64,000 nt of DNA. It comes from Archegozetes longisetosus (Eukaryota; Arthropoda; Arachnida; Sarcoptiformes; Trhypochthoniidae). A program made the translations under genes and the position numbers. Where the stretch lies: the NCBI GenBank assembly GCA_018873245.2, contig JAEMBT020000002.1, forward strand, positions 4,544,001-4,608,000, written 5' to 3'. The notes under the pieces were generated by a model that had not been told where the DNA came from, searched no databases, and saw only the letters and a list, made by a program, of their open reading frames with translations. Numbering within the stretch: position 1 is the stretch's first letter; each line of letters opens with the position of its first letter. Below are positions 24,277 through 36,067 of this stretch, one piece after another.

Positions 24277-24960
24277 TTAGTTCAGTCTTCTAAACATATT
24301 TAGTAAAATGATGGACTTTAAATTGAAGTATAAGCCCAATCCTTTGAAATTAACTCCTTTTTCAAATAATTCTATTTTAAAATACCGTTTACCACAAGAA
24401 TCAGGATATAATTGAAGATTTGAATCGATCAGATCAAAATTTAGTCGTTTGGTTGGATTTCTATCATTCCGTTTACAAAATGAGACATTTGAAGAAATAG
24501 AATCAATTTTGGTTATCAATGCGAGCAAATGATCTGTTCTCGGTATGAGATTAAGTTTTTCATATAACCACCAAAACTATTCATTAATACACATGTTTAT
24601 AGCAATTAGCATCGTGTTGATATTCAAGTTTTTTAAATTGATGTCCAGAGATTTGATACTTATAGCTTCTATCTTCTCTAACAGCTACAAAATTGAAATT
24701 AAACTGAACTACTGAAGAGATAATAGACAGTAGCAAACCAAATGAGTGAACGTAGAATTCTGAATTCAAACTATACAGATTTACTTGTTTAAAAAAAGGT
24801 GGTCTGATTGTTTCCAAACTTTTCCGGATTTGATTTTCATTATTTTTAGCGATTTATTGGAACAAGTGAAACGTTTCTCTTCGCACAAATGTAAGCATTC
24901 TTTTGAATACAATTGAAATTAGTTGCAAACCTGTATTCATAATGAGCTAAAAGTAATGTG
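24277..24960 (-). pseudogene. Relic of a third DEG/ENaC copy (domain 2 extracellular region only)
   Basis: Two frames on the minus strand, 24817-24584 and 24528-24277, match domain 2 of copies A and B. Shared features are LNSEFYVHS, YKYQISGHQFKKLEY, SISSNVSFCKRNDRN and YPDSCGKRYFKIE. Weak similarity extends upstream to about 24960 (the ATGAGCTAAAA and ACAATTGAAATTAGTTGCAAAC region). Frames are broken and several Cys are lost. Neither TM1 nor TM2 is recognisable. Confidence 0.75.
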
Positions 24961-25112
24961 CCGCACCCACTTTGATTACCTGTCGAAGTACTGCAAAATT
25001 TTTAATTAAAGCACTATCGATCAATAAATGGACGAATCAATAGAAATGTTGCGATTGAAAAACGAATAGTTTAACTTAACTTGAAATTATCTCATCTGAA
25101 TCGTTCATTTCT

Positions 25113-26702
25113 GGTTGGGGGCACTAAATAGGCGCAACTATAAGGAAACACCAAAAAACCGAGTGATATATGGAATCGATAGTACATGATAAAACAAGTC
25201 GAACCATACCAAATTTTTGCAGCCAGGCCCACCCGTTCACTAATTACGACCACTTCTATATTTTAAAAATTAATTTCTAGGTGGGCAGAGAATCACAAAA
25301 ATCATATGACACATGTAATTGATAGTAGTCATTAAGACAAGTCGAACCATACCAAATCTTCAGAGCCACACCCACTTACACATATTTTTATTTCAATTCA
25401 TTTCTGAGTGGGAGGAGAATTATAAAATTCACGACACATGCAATCGATAGTACTTTTTGATACAAATCAAACTATACAAAAATTTTGAAGCTACGTCCAT
25501 CCTATTACTATCTAAGCCTATTTTAAATATCCGAATTTCATTGACTTACAGTTTCGGATAGGCCCTATGATGACACTGTTGAGTTGGGAGATTCAGACAG
25601 TATTTTTGATTTTTAAAGATATTTATTTACAATTTAAACTAGATTTATAAATAGTTTATTTGTACCATAATATAATAAAAAGATTATTTTTCAACGTTAG
25701 CTCTGCTTAAGAAAGGCATGGCTCCAAGAAATTTATTATAGTTGATTGCCGGCTTGAACGCCGAAGTCTGATACGCATAATGGGTTTTTACGTAGGCAGG
25801 AACGCCGAATATAGAGAAAAATCTGTTTTCAGATCCCATTTTTCTTCAATCCTTTGAAATAACCTGAATCTCATTCAAAAGATTATCATTGATCAGAAAA
25901 GCCGTGACTGTGCGTAGCTCGAGCTTTTCTCATTATTTTACGAGAAAGTGATACATTTTTTAACAATTTAATTTAATACACTATAATTTATAAATATGCT
26001 CAGTTTAAACAGTTGTATTTTACTTATTGAAATAAAATTTTTAAACAGGTTGAAAAATGAGTAACTTATAATAGAAGAAATAATTAAAACACGTTTGAGT
26101 CAAAACTTCGTGCAAATGAGATTAATTTACACGGCCGGCATGTGTATTTAAGCTTATCTCTCAATTTATTTTATTGTAAAATTATTGATATCCCTTTGGG
26201 ATATAGCAATTAATGATTTTAGGGATTACTTAGATAGGAAATCAGTGTTAAGAAAATCAGGTGAAAACAGGTTTTTCTCTATATTCGGCGTTCCTACCTA
26301 TGTAAAAACTCATTATGCGTATCAGACTTCGGCGTTCAAGCTGCACTCCTTATAGTTTGGCTTGTATCAAAAAGCACTATCGATTGCATGTGTCATATGA
26401 TTTTTATGATGCTCCTCCCACTCAGAAATGAGTTAAAACAAAAATATGTATAAGTGGGCGTGGCTACGAAAATTTGTTATGGTTTTACTTGTATCACTGA
26501 GTGCTATCGATTGCACGTGTCATATGAATTTATAATGCTCCTTCCACTTAGAAATGAATTATAAGGAGAAAAATGTAAAAGTGGGCGTAGCTTCAAAAAT
26601 TTGTTATGGTTCGACTCGTCTTGTAAGTACTATCGATTCCATATATCGCTCGATTTTTATGGTGTTTCTTTATAGTTGCTCCTCTTTAGTACCCTCAACC
26701 CA
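25113..26702. mobile_element. Foldback element whose arms are built from about 140-bp tandem subunits
   Basis: The left arm (25113-25500) holds about three tandem subunits. Each contains a degenerate AATCGATAGTAC..., GTCGAACCATACCAAAT and a GTGGG(C/A)G-like block. The right arm (26350-26702) is the reverse complement, also with three subunits. Outer ends are GGGTTGAGGGTACTAAA-like. Between the arms sits a second palindrome (about 25748-26345) with 90-bp arms sharing TTGAACGCCGAAGTCTGATA. No transposase is seen. Confidence 0.65.
25748..26345. repeat. Inner inverted repeat nested in the 25113-26702 foldback
   Basis: The arms at about 25748-25850 and 26255-26345 share TTGAACGCCGAAGTCTGATA, CGCATAATG and GGAACGCCGAATATAGAG in opposite orientation. 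This looks like a separate element inserted between the outer arms, or the core of a composite. Confidence 0.55.
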
Positions 26703-27397
26703 TTTTCTTAGCCTATGAGCGAAAAGTTTTCAAGTTATAAATTGTTTACTTGAGAGAAATTAATTGAAGTTTCGAACAACTGTTGGCAGAGTTTCCAATA
26801 GTTGTGTCTTTGAATAGGTTGTCTTAAACTTGAATAGGATCGATTTCATGTACTTATTGATAAATACACATGTGCAATGAAAGCATTTATGTATTACAAG
26901 TGTCATTGTGTTCATGTTTGATAAGCGCTTTAACTCAAGTCTTATATTGTTTGAGGAAAGATAAGTACACAATACTTAGGAAATTGTTTCATTTTTCGAT
27001 AGCGTCAATTAATCTCTGTTTGCAACGGAGTAGTGAACAATTTGTCTTTTGCAACAATACGCATAACGATAATCAAATTGTTCAAATTCATTTAAAAGGC
27101 AAATAAAAAATATCTAATCTTTCAAGTAATAAGTCCATTGTTGCAGACTTAACAATGACTAAAATATTGAAATTTTATCATATTCTTAGCTTAAATTATG
27201 TCAAGTCTTTAATAAATCAAAAGATTTCTTTTTGTAAATAATTCGTTATTTTATATTTTGATATTTCTCTGAATAGATAAAACATAAGCAAAAACGATAA
27301 TACAGTTTGAAAGCACGATTAATGATCAAACCTAAACATTGGTTTACGTGATTGACTAATAGATCAAAAACAATATTGACCTAAAATGTAAATACTA
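26703..27397. other. No gene seen
   Basis: This is AT-rich spacer. Overlapping opposite-strand frames at 26760-26972 and 26870-27106 shadow each other and have no family features. Confidence 0.45.
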
Positions 27398-27756
27398 GGT
27401 TGTCCGGATAAAAGTGACAGACATACAGCGGCGCATCCCGGAAACTACGAAATAGAACTGGTCGCCATCCCGGATTTGCATTCACCACTTTTCACTTTGT
27501 AAAACGAGTCAATTGTTTCGAATCAATTATGGACAGACAGGAGTTAATCAATTCTGATTTTAATGAGACTTCGTTGCTCATAATCATTAACATAGTTGAC
27601 CAACTCTTGTCTGTCCATAATTGATCCGAAAAGATTGACTTGACTCGTTTCACAAATCAAGAATCAGTAAACACAAATCCGGAATAGCGACCAATTTCAT
27701 CCTGTAGCCCCCAAGATACACCACCATAAGCCTGCATCACTTTGATTCAGACAACC
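27398..27756. mobile_element. Palindromic MITE with TA target site
   Basis: The ends GGTTGTCCGGATAAAAGTGA and, reversed, GGTTGTCTGAATCAAAGTGA are flanked by TA. The whole element is a diverged palindrome, with shared blocks around ATTATGGACAGACA. The structure is mariner-derived. It lies 120 bp past the 3' end of the OGFOD1-like gene. Confidence 0.65.
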
Positions 27757-27877
27757 TAATAGAAAGCAATCTGATGCAGTTAAATATTAAACTGTTGTGT
27801 TCGCAAAATATGAATCAGAATTGAATAGGGCTATGACTTTAAGAGAGGCTATATTAATGATAAATAAAAATTAGAAT

Positions 27878-29607
27878 CTATTGGTAATATACAAAACTAA
27901 TGTCGTGCATATTCTCTTGACATTTATTATTTAAATATTTAACAAATCGCGCCGAACTCTTTTCTCTATAAACAACGTTCAAACAATTACTCGACGGGTC
28001 TATTGTGAGAAGTTCTTCGTCTTCTCCCTTAGCTATATACGAAATAAATCCTCCGTTATCGCGATCAAATTCATTGTCACAATTGAAATGAATGACAACG
28101 TCCAGAGCCGACTCTTCGTTGAGTTCAGCGCAATTGTCGTGAACTAAAGTGTAACACGAGTGAGACCAACGTCTTATCTCACCTCTACATCGAGCACTTC
28201 GGTCACTATTTTCTATACTCAAAATTATAACGAATCAGACTAAATATATCATAAATCATTTTACCCATACCTCCTACTTCCTCTTCACTATCTGATCCAT
28301 TAGTTACTGCCAAATGATGCAGTTTAAGACCAGTCAAGTTCGAAAGTATCAAAAACATAGCCTCGGATTTAAACAATTCAAAGGCTTCCAAAACGATCGC
28401 GGGAACACTTGAAACCAGTGCCGTTTCGTATTTCCTCATATTTGGCGGTTTATTAAATTGCCATTCTATGGCTTCGCTGTCTTTTAGAGCCCGCGCCAAC
28501 TCATTATACTTATCATCGTTGAAGAAGTCCTGAAGTACTATCTCAGATAATTCTTCGAACCGATTTTGTATTTCTAATTGAGTCATATCTTCAAGATATA
28601 AGGGGTTGATCCACGATTGAACTACTTCTAGAGGAATATCTAACGCTTCATATGTCGGATATTGAGGTTCGAGATATGGTTTTGGTCGAACAATCGGCTG
28701 GCCGTGAAACCAGCCATTGATACTTAATCTTATCTTAGAGTCTGAAATAACTTCAGAGACCTGATGGAACGAAACGGGATTGACTTCAAAAAATGCAAGC
28801 GAATTCCATTCAGGTATCAGTGAATGAACGATCTGTGAGGGCTGACCATCTTCTGCATTATCATAAAAATCAGAATAAATATGAAAATTATCTAAAAATT
28901 TACAAGTGTTTGCCATACGATCGCAATCGAATAAGTCAAGTAATCCGCCATCACTTTTGGTCCAATGGGGCACCAAATACAGTATGAATGCTATACGTCT
29001 TCCTTCAAGTTCGTCGTCGTGACAGAGCAGATAGTCTATAAAAAGTACAATAACTTTCATAAAATTCATCTTAACTACTTTTCAATCTTTTTCTCGTGTT
29101 TCTCATTGAAAGCTATTTGAATAAATACTAACCGTTTTGTTCATATTTACTGACAGTGAGAGCGATGTTATCATTAAGTGGTATGTTCGTTAATTTTTCA
29201 ATAAAAGGCTTAACAGTATAGCGAAAAAGTCGACACAATTGACCGATCGTCCCAGTGGTGATGTTATTTAAATCGATTGATTGTCTCAATCGATACAAAT
29301 CATTATTCTTCGCAATAAAGTCTAATTGGTTTAAGTCTTGTTTCAATTGAGCTAAAAATTGTTGACCATCAATAAAGTTATTAAAACGCATAACTTTAAA
29401 AGGTTTACGAATTAATTGGATGTCATCTAAAATAGAGTCCAACCCATTAGCCTTCTCGACATCACAAGAATACCATTTTGTCAATTGATCCAAATTTTTA
29501 TCATAATTATTGTTAATACTAGGCTCTGATAAATCAGTTTTTAGTTTTTTATTATCATTATTTGTTGTCTTTGTAAGTCGTTTTGATTTTGAATTGTTTT
29601 CAGTCAT
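27878..29607 (-). CDS. OGFOD1: OGFOD1/Tpa1-like prolyl 3-hydroxylase (2-oxoglutarate, Fe(II) dioxygenase)
   Basis: The exons are 29607-29133, 29035-28271 and 28212-27878 (introns 97 and 58 bp); the product is about 525 residues. The family hydroxylates a prolyl residue of ribosomal protein uS12 (RPS23) and affects translation termination and stress responses. The double-stranded beta-helix core is clear: LLCHDDELEGRRIAFILYLV (iron ligands His and Asp in CHDD), GGLLDLFDCD, SLIPEWNSLAFFEV, and VSFHQVSEV (distal His), followed by RLSINGWFHG (2-oxoglutarate Arg). The C-terminal Tpa1 domain follows (GLKLHHLA, and in the last exon WSHSCYTLVHD). The exon 1-2 junction restores QN-DYLLCHD; the exon 2-3 junction uses GGAG|GTATGG. 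The N-terminal region is Asn/Lys-rich, as expected for a nuclear protein. Complete and apparently intact. Confidence 0.9.
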
Positions 29608-30194
29608 TATCAATATTTTATTGAATTTTACTGATTTCTCAAGTTTTACACCAAAATAAATAAATGTGGAAAAACAACACGTGTTTCTAAATTAAGGGGT
29701 TGTTTTCATATAACTTATACAATAAGTACAATGATGTTTCGCTAGTGATCGCTTTAGCTTATCATTCAAATTGAACTGAAAAGCAGTCTTGTAGTCAATT
29801 TTGAGTCATAAAACGTTTTCAATTAGTCTTTTGCTTTAAACAAACTTCAAGTAAATGCTTAAACAAAACAAAATTTAGATCTTCAATAGGTTCGCAAAAG
29901 ACACGAGTCAAAAATAGATAAATATGCAAAAATTTTAACTCTGAAAAAGTGAATTAATAACATGATGATTAAGTGAAAATTACTTGAATTAATATGTAAA
30001 CAGATCTTAGAACAAATTTCTGACATCAAAAGTGTTGACATAATTACAAAATAATTAACAATAAGTATTGCAAAAATAATAGAGGTTTTCAAATCAAATA
30101 AATGAGATTAATGTAAGTGAGAGCATATTTGGAAGCAAAAGTTGAACAAATAATCATGAAAAAGAATGAGATGAGTAAACAATTTTATAGTTAA
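29608..30194. other. Short intergenic region between two minus-strand genes
   Basis: This region must contain the OGFOD1-like promoter and the 3' UTR of the upstream gene. I see no other gene. A 69-aa frame at 29883-30092 is hydrophobic and A/T-driven, and is not credible. Confidence 0.5.
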
Positions 30195-31586
30195 CTAATA
30201 AGGCCTGTGTCGCCAGTCAGATCTCTTAAACATTTTCAACTTCTGTTGCATATCATTAGCTTCTTGTAGTCTTTGGTCAGCCATTTCATATCTTCGCTCT
30301 TCTTTAAGTCTCTGTAATTCGAATCTCTTTTTCTTAACTTCTTCCATTTTCATCAGATATTCATTATCAACACCGACTTCTACTTCAGCCAATGCTTCTG
30401 CAAAACTGTCAGAAGTTGCAGCATGTTTCGTCATTTGTTTTGTTTCATTTGCTTCAATGGGTAAATGTTTAACAAGTTTTGCTTTCAGTTGAATTTTTGA
30501 AGCAATCTTTCTTTCAATCTCTATAATGTCTTGATTGTTCTGTGATTGATCCGATTCTGTATTTTTTAATTCATCGTTATTAAGAGTACAACAGAGTTTA
30601 GGAATAGTACTTATTTTTGGAGGTTGTGGTCGACAAGTGTTACTTATAGTTATCTTAATCTGTTGTTTGTCTTGCTCTGCATTCTTATAGTTCAGTGTTT
30701 TATTTGGAATATAGACTGGAGTTTGCATTTGCGTATAATTTCTATTAAATTTGTTCCTTTGGATTTGAGACAAAGCCAATAATGAATTTGGATCAAATAA
30801 AGAGCTTTGAGCAAGATATGGACTCGCATTCGTCAGTAATTGCTAATAAATAGTAAACAAAAATTAAAATAAATGACGAATTAATGAATATTAAGGTAGT
30901 TTATACCAAATTCAATGAATTGTTGAGTAAGGCTTGAACAGGAACAGGAATAGAATGACTGGAGAACAAATTACTAATATTTAACTCATTTCTAAGCAAT
31001 CGATTGCCAACAAAATTATTAGGATTAATACAATTTCTATTATTCGCAATAACTTCTCTCAGATCATTGAATCTGTTGTTATGGTTAATCTGATTAGGAC
31101 GTGAGTTGTATCTATTCCTAAATCTCCTTCTATTTGTATTTGTTTTTTTATTAAACAAATTGTTTGTATTGACGAAATGCAAAGAGTCGGCAATTTTCGG
31201 TCTACTTGATTGGTTGAAAGTGGAGCAAGTGTTGTGACTATTTTTTTCGTTGTTAAACTTATATCTGACGTGATCGCTATGACTATGTTGACTCTCGCAA
31301 ATGCTGTCATCAATATCAAACACAATCTTCTGGCGAACAGACTCAACACTAGTATTATGATTGTCGACGTTCATGTCTTCTGACATTTGTAATAAAGAAT
31401 CTTCTTCTTCATTAGTGATGTCATAGTCACTTCCAACTGATAACAAAGCCATGACGTCTTCAGTTTCTTCTCTAAGTTTACATTAAATCAATTGAAATAA
31501 TAGCTTATTATTAAGAAATAGATTTTATCTTATATTAAAAGCAAATACGATTGAATGCTAACTTACTTTTGTTGTGTACTAGACAT
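30195..31586 (-). CDS. Asn-rich, coiled-coil protein of uncertain family (possibly RBM33-like)
   Basis: The exons are 31586-31567 (only 20 nt, MSSTQQ plus two bases), 31471-30907 and 30842-30195. The introns of 95 and 64 bp have gtaagt and gtataa donors. The product is about 410 residues. The N-terminal part is acidic and Ser/Asn-rich (NEEEDSLLQMSEDMN). The middle is basic and Asn/Arg-rich (NRRRFRNRYNSRPN), as in RNA-binding linkers. A short hydrophobic motif (HSIPVPVQALLNNSLN) follows, then a charged C-terminal helix (EYLMKMEEVKKKRFELQRLK, EERRYEMADQRL). The order acidic N-terminus, basic linker and E/K/R helix recalls RBM33, but no RRM is seen, so I do not assign a function. The frame is continuous across both introns, which supports a real gene. 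Confidence 0.7.
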
Positions 31587-32891
31587 TGTTTTGCGCTCTC
31601 AATTAATAGAATTGTCTGACCAAACGTTAATTGATTACATTAATTGTTAACAAAACTAATACTTCAAGTATTAGTTCTATCGTTGAATGATAGAAACACT
31701 GTTTAGAGATCATTTTGAAGAGCGCATGTCTTTAGTTTGAAATTTTGCGCTTGTAATAGATGTTTGAGCGCCAATTACGTATTGTTTTAACAAATGCTTA
31801 AATATCAAATATTTAATAAAAAGCTAATAGCAGAAGGGCTAATAGCAATTTTAGTCCAATTTAATAGTAATAATGGAAGAAAACACTTTTGGTTAAAACA
31901 TAAATATCACTTTGAGCACTAAACTCATAGATTTCAATACCATTAATAAATATAAATTTTATAGTCATTTTCAATGAATTCAATCCTAACAATACTACTA
32001 AAAAACACTATACAGCTACTTCAATTAGAAACAGAGTTGAAGGTGATGCATCTCTCCTTGTAGAACATATCTCATTAGTCAAGTGTACAATCGACCGAAA
32101 AAGTATATGTCAAAATATGCGCTTAAAAACAGTAAAAGCCAATCAGAAATGAACCAAATAAGGGAAAGATTGAGTAAATAATTTTGTCATATTATTTTGA
32201 TGAATACAGTTTCTAATATGAGTCATGAAATGCGAGACTTATCTTTAAATTCCTTTAAGTGTTATAATTTGTATCGAACTTTAACATAAGTAACTTAAAT
32301 TCATCAAACAAATAACTGAAAAGTTTAATGCAAAGTAAACAATTTATGAACTCTTTATCAGTAAAACGGCTAATGCAAAAGTTTATTATTCCGTTTCGCC
32401 TAGGTCAAACCTAAATTAAAATTTATAAAAGCTTTCGAAATGTTGATTACGTAAATATTAAAGTGATGCCTAAGTATGTAAGGCGCGAAAAAGCTTTATT
32501 TAACATATACTTTTTTGACCGATAGTACATCAAATTGAATCAATAAAGTTTAAAACTGATTGGTAAAAATTGGTAAAGCTTATGAATATAATGAAGTAAA
32601 CTATGTTAACGAGAATACGTGAGTCATAGTGCATGAGTAATTTTCTTATCACTGAAGTTGTTAGCCTTGAACGATTATATAGCATTCATTTCATAAGCGC
32701 AAAAGAGCAGCTAGTCTGTGATATAATAACATGAATGAATAGAAAGCATTGATTATTTTATTTTCTTTAAAAGTGTATAGAGAGTATGCTTTTTTCCGAA
32801 TTTAAATATTTATTTTTTTGCTCCAATCTTTATTCAATTTACGCTTCATCCTCGTTTGAATTTATTTAATCTTCTTAATCGATACGATTTC
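31587..32891. other. No gene seen; contains a short perfect palindrome
   Basis: The region separates the start of the Asn-rich gene from the 3' end of the methyltransferase. AACTAATACTTCAAGTATTAGTT near 31652-31675 is palindromic. No coding frame is seen. Confidence 0.45.
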
Positions 32892-33627
32892 TTACTTCAA
32901 TACTCTCATGACGTAACAAATTCCTTCGTCATTGAGACTCGTGGCTGGATTCTTTACGTAATCAATATTATATTTGCCTACTAATTCCCATAGTCCATCG
33001 TTCACATAGGAGTTGATAATCTTTTCAAAGTTTTCCTTGCGAAACATTTCACCAATCTCTTTTTGAAACAACTCATTGTCTCCTGTCATCATGTCCCAAC
33101 TTATCAACCCACCTGACCGTGAAATATCACAAATGAATTATCCCCTTAAGTTTGATTTTCTACAAACCTTTCTTGACTACTTTCATTACTTGTGGAAATG
33201 CAGTTGGTAGAATATGCGCTGGATAGATAACACCAGGCATGACTGCTACATCGTAAGATTTCTTTTCCAATGGTAATTCCGCATCTGGAGTAACGAATGA
33301 GCAAAACATATTGCGATAGCAGTTTTTCTCTTTCGCTTTCTCAAGCAGTTCTTGACATCCATCAAGAGCATCCACATTCTCGTATCCCATTGAACGGAGC
33401 ATTTCTCCGATGATTCCAGTGCCTGCACCAATATCCAATATGCGTGCTGTTTTCGGTACTTCACCTACCTCAAGACATTTCATTACACCTCTTTTCCCAC
33501 CAACATAGTTAAATTCATTTTGAATTTTATCGAATTCTCCAGCAATTTCTTTGTAAACTTTTTCAGTATCTTCATGATTCTTGGAAGCGTTTAGTAAATC
33601 CATGACTTCAGCCAGACTCTTATCCAT
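32892..33627 (-). CDS. METTL27 (WBSCR27)-like class I methyltransferase
   Basis: The exons are 33627-33168 and 33112-32892, separated by a 55-bp intron (donor gtttgt, acceptor cag). The join restores VKKGGLISWD. The product is about 226 residues. S-adenosylmethionine binding is indicated by motif I (ILDIGAGTGIIGEMLR), an acidic loop (VDALDGCQELLEKAKEK, motif II), and SYDVAVMPGVIYPAHI (motif IV). Members of this small cytosolic family are SAM-dependent methyltransferases whose substrate is not established. The start ATG at 33627 is duplicated in an inverted repeat just upstream. Complete for the family length. Confidence 0.88.
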
Positions 33628-34228
33628 ATTGTTACTTATTTGTTATTACTATTATAATCCTTTATAACTGTTATTAGCTAAAAAGTAAGTTGTGGAACTG
33701 TTGCTGATTGTGTGAGCACAATATGGGAAATGATTCAGTTAAAGCAAAGTCAAAGCAATATGTTAAAATAAATGTCCTTCAAATGGAAATGTGTTCTGAC
33801 AGATTTATCAACATCATGATATCAAGTGTAATCTAATTGAGATCATTCCAGAAAAATTCTTCATTCAGAGACCTTAAATTATGCCATCCTGTACTGTTCA
33901 CTCAAAATTTTCACTTAATAGCAATAGTAATGAATAGATGGCATAATTTAAGGTCTCTGAATGAAGAATTTTTCTGGAATGATCTCAATTAGATTACACT
34001 TGATATCATGATGTTGATAAATCTGTCAGAACACATTTCCATTTGAAGGACATTTATTTTAACATATTGCTTTGACTTTGCTTTAACTGAATCATTTCCC
34101 ATATTGTGCTCACAGCAACAGTTCCACAACTTACTTTTTAGCTAATAACAGTTATAAAGGATTATAATAGTAATAACAAATAAGTAACAATATGGATAAG
34201 AGTCTGGCTGAAGTCATGGATTTACTAA
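33591..34228. repeat. Inverted duplication of the methyltransferase promoter and first codons
   Basis: 33591-33887 (297 nt) is repeated in reverse complement at 33938-34228 (291 nt), with a 50-nt spacer. The arms are nearly identical apart from a 6-nt indel (GCTGATTGTGTGAGC versus GCTGTGAGC) near 33711 and 34112. The duplicated segment covers the presumed promoter, the 5' UTR and the first 12 codons of the methyltransferase. The copied start at 34191 reads MDKSLAEVMDLL and then leaves homology and stops. Confidence 0.9.
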
Positions 34229-34726
34229 TTACATGACGTTAATTCTTTAAGGTTTTAGCATAAAGTTTTCGTTTCAAGTCTCTAACTAATTTATCGTGCG
34301 CAAGCGAGTATAATCCATTATAAATACCACTCAATGGCTCAACAGGCTGAACAGATGTCTATGAACACCAATGTTCCGTGTTCAATTTCCAACTACTCTA
34401 CTTCCTTTTCTCGAGTATGGTAGTTTTTTTTCTGATATGGCATAGGATACTCATAGTTAGACCGTAAGACTGCACAGCTTAAAGCTTAAAGCTCAACTTA
34501 AAAAGCTAAAAGAAAATGCTTAAAAGACTAAGAAACGTATAAGAGATCAGACTGATAAATCAAGATTATATTAACAAGAAATTGACAACAGAATTGAGTA
34601 TAATAAAACTACAAAATACTAGAGAAGACGATGAATTGGATATGAAATAAGTCAATAGAATTGAATCGAATACGGAAAGTTTCATTGAAGATTGTGAGGT
34701 TCACCTCTATTAAGTGGAAAGTTTTT

Positions 34727-35384
34727 GGTCGCATTTTAGATCTGCAGGCTGCAGTAAACCCCTGAATGAGAAATCCCTAGTCAGGGATAATTCGTATATA
34801 GTTATCGCAAGTACAACCTGCACATCTGCAATCGAAGATTTTGAGATAATTTTCAAATAAAGTCTTTAGATGGATGCTACTGCCATCAATATCACCATCG
34901 ATATCACTACTTTAGCTGAAGATGCGATTCTTAAAGCTTAATCAAATCATCCTGAAACTCTAGAACAATACAAGCAAAACCAACATAAACATGATTTCAT
35001 TATCATCTTTGGTCGTGGATCAGTTAATGATGATAAATAAATCATTTATATCGGTTTTGTTTGTATTGTTGCAGAGTTTCAGTATTATTTGATTAAGCTT
35101 CACGAACCGCTTCTTCAACTAACGCTTCTTCTGCAAGCGTTATATCTTCAAAGTACATATTTCTTTAATATATTAAATTACATAAAAGCAATATATAATT
35201 AGTAATTTGAATTGATTTAAATTATTACTATTAGTGAAAATAATATTTTAAAGTCTTATTGTAAATAAAGAGTTGTGTGTATTATTACAATCAAACTCTA
35301 GGGAATAGAGTAAAACCTGTTTTGTAACTATTCCATTAAACAGAGCATTTTATTCTAAGCAGCCTGCAGATTTAAAATGCGACC
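34727..35384. mobile_element. Small transposon-like inverted-repeat element
   Basis: The ends are GGTCGCATTTTAGATCTGCA (34727 on) and its diverged reverse complement (to 35384). A second pair of mirrored segments (about 34899-35005 and 35030-35155) reads in a protein-like way in both arms (ETLEQYKQN versus ETLQQYKQN) but with a TAA at the same position in each. No transposase is present. Confidence 0.5.
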
Positions 35385-35696
35385 ATTTTATCTTATATAA
35401 TCTACTATAATAAATTAGTTGAAATTTCATATTTACTAAAGTAGTGATGATAAAATTTTTATAATTTTTCTAGCGTTTCTTATTAGACGGACAATATTTG
35501 AAGCCTACCAATACCTTCTCCCACCTTCCCATGTTATATTTTTAAAAATGTATTTTAATTTTTTTGTAAACTTTCTATTTGTTATGAGAATGAAAGTAAA
35601 ACTCTTATTTCGTTATGACTATAAAAGGTTATATTTAGTTCGCTCTAATTGTAAAAGTAAATTTTTATTGTAATTTAATTACAATAGGAAATTAAT

Positions 35697-35997
35697 TGTT
35701 ATGAGAATCTAATATTGGAATGCTTAAACATCCCTTTTTGGGAATAAAATTTCTCAAAATTATAACTCGAGAATATTCTTAACATCCTTTTATTAATTAA
35801 TCAGAAAAGTATAAAAAGACAGAGCAATAGAGTGGAAATTAAGTGAGTTAGTAAGAGAGTGCGAAGGATCTTAGACTCTGTGCGACACTTTTAAATCTTT
35901 ATGTATTATCATTCAATTCATATATTAATAAAGATTGTTAATTGTTAAAGTCTGAGTTGTTATTTCGCTATATATATATAAAAGCCACTCTCACACA
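35697..35997 (+). mobile_element. Possible solo LTR
   Basis: This 301-bp stretch starts TGTTATGAGAATC and ends CTCTCACACA. It has a TATA-like GTATAAAAAGACAG near 35808 and an AATAAAG about 120 bp further on, the order expected for an LTR. No matching target duplication or second LTR is seen, so the call is weak. Confidence 0.3.
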
Positions 35998-36067
35998 TAG
36001 AATCAGACGTTCGGAGAAAAGCTATATAAAATAAGTTTATACATACATGGGTTCTTTTTCAAAACAT

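Noticed and set aside
34191-34250. A second methyltransferase gene starting in the inverted copy
   Set aside because: Homology stops after 12 codons and the frame ends shortly after; it is a duplicated promoter and start only.
34330-34726. Coding-like A-rich stretch interrupted only by TAA/TAG, suggesting a ciliate-type genetic code
   Set aside because: The best reading frame changes along the stretch and the composition is so A-rich that all frames look Lys/Asn/Gln-rich. Neighbouring genes use the standard code.
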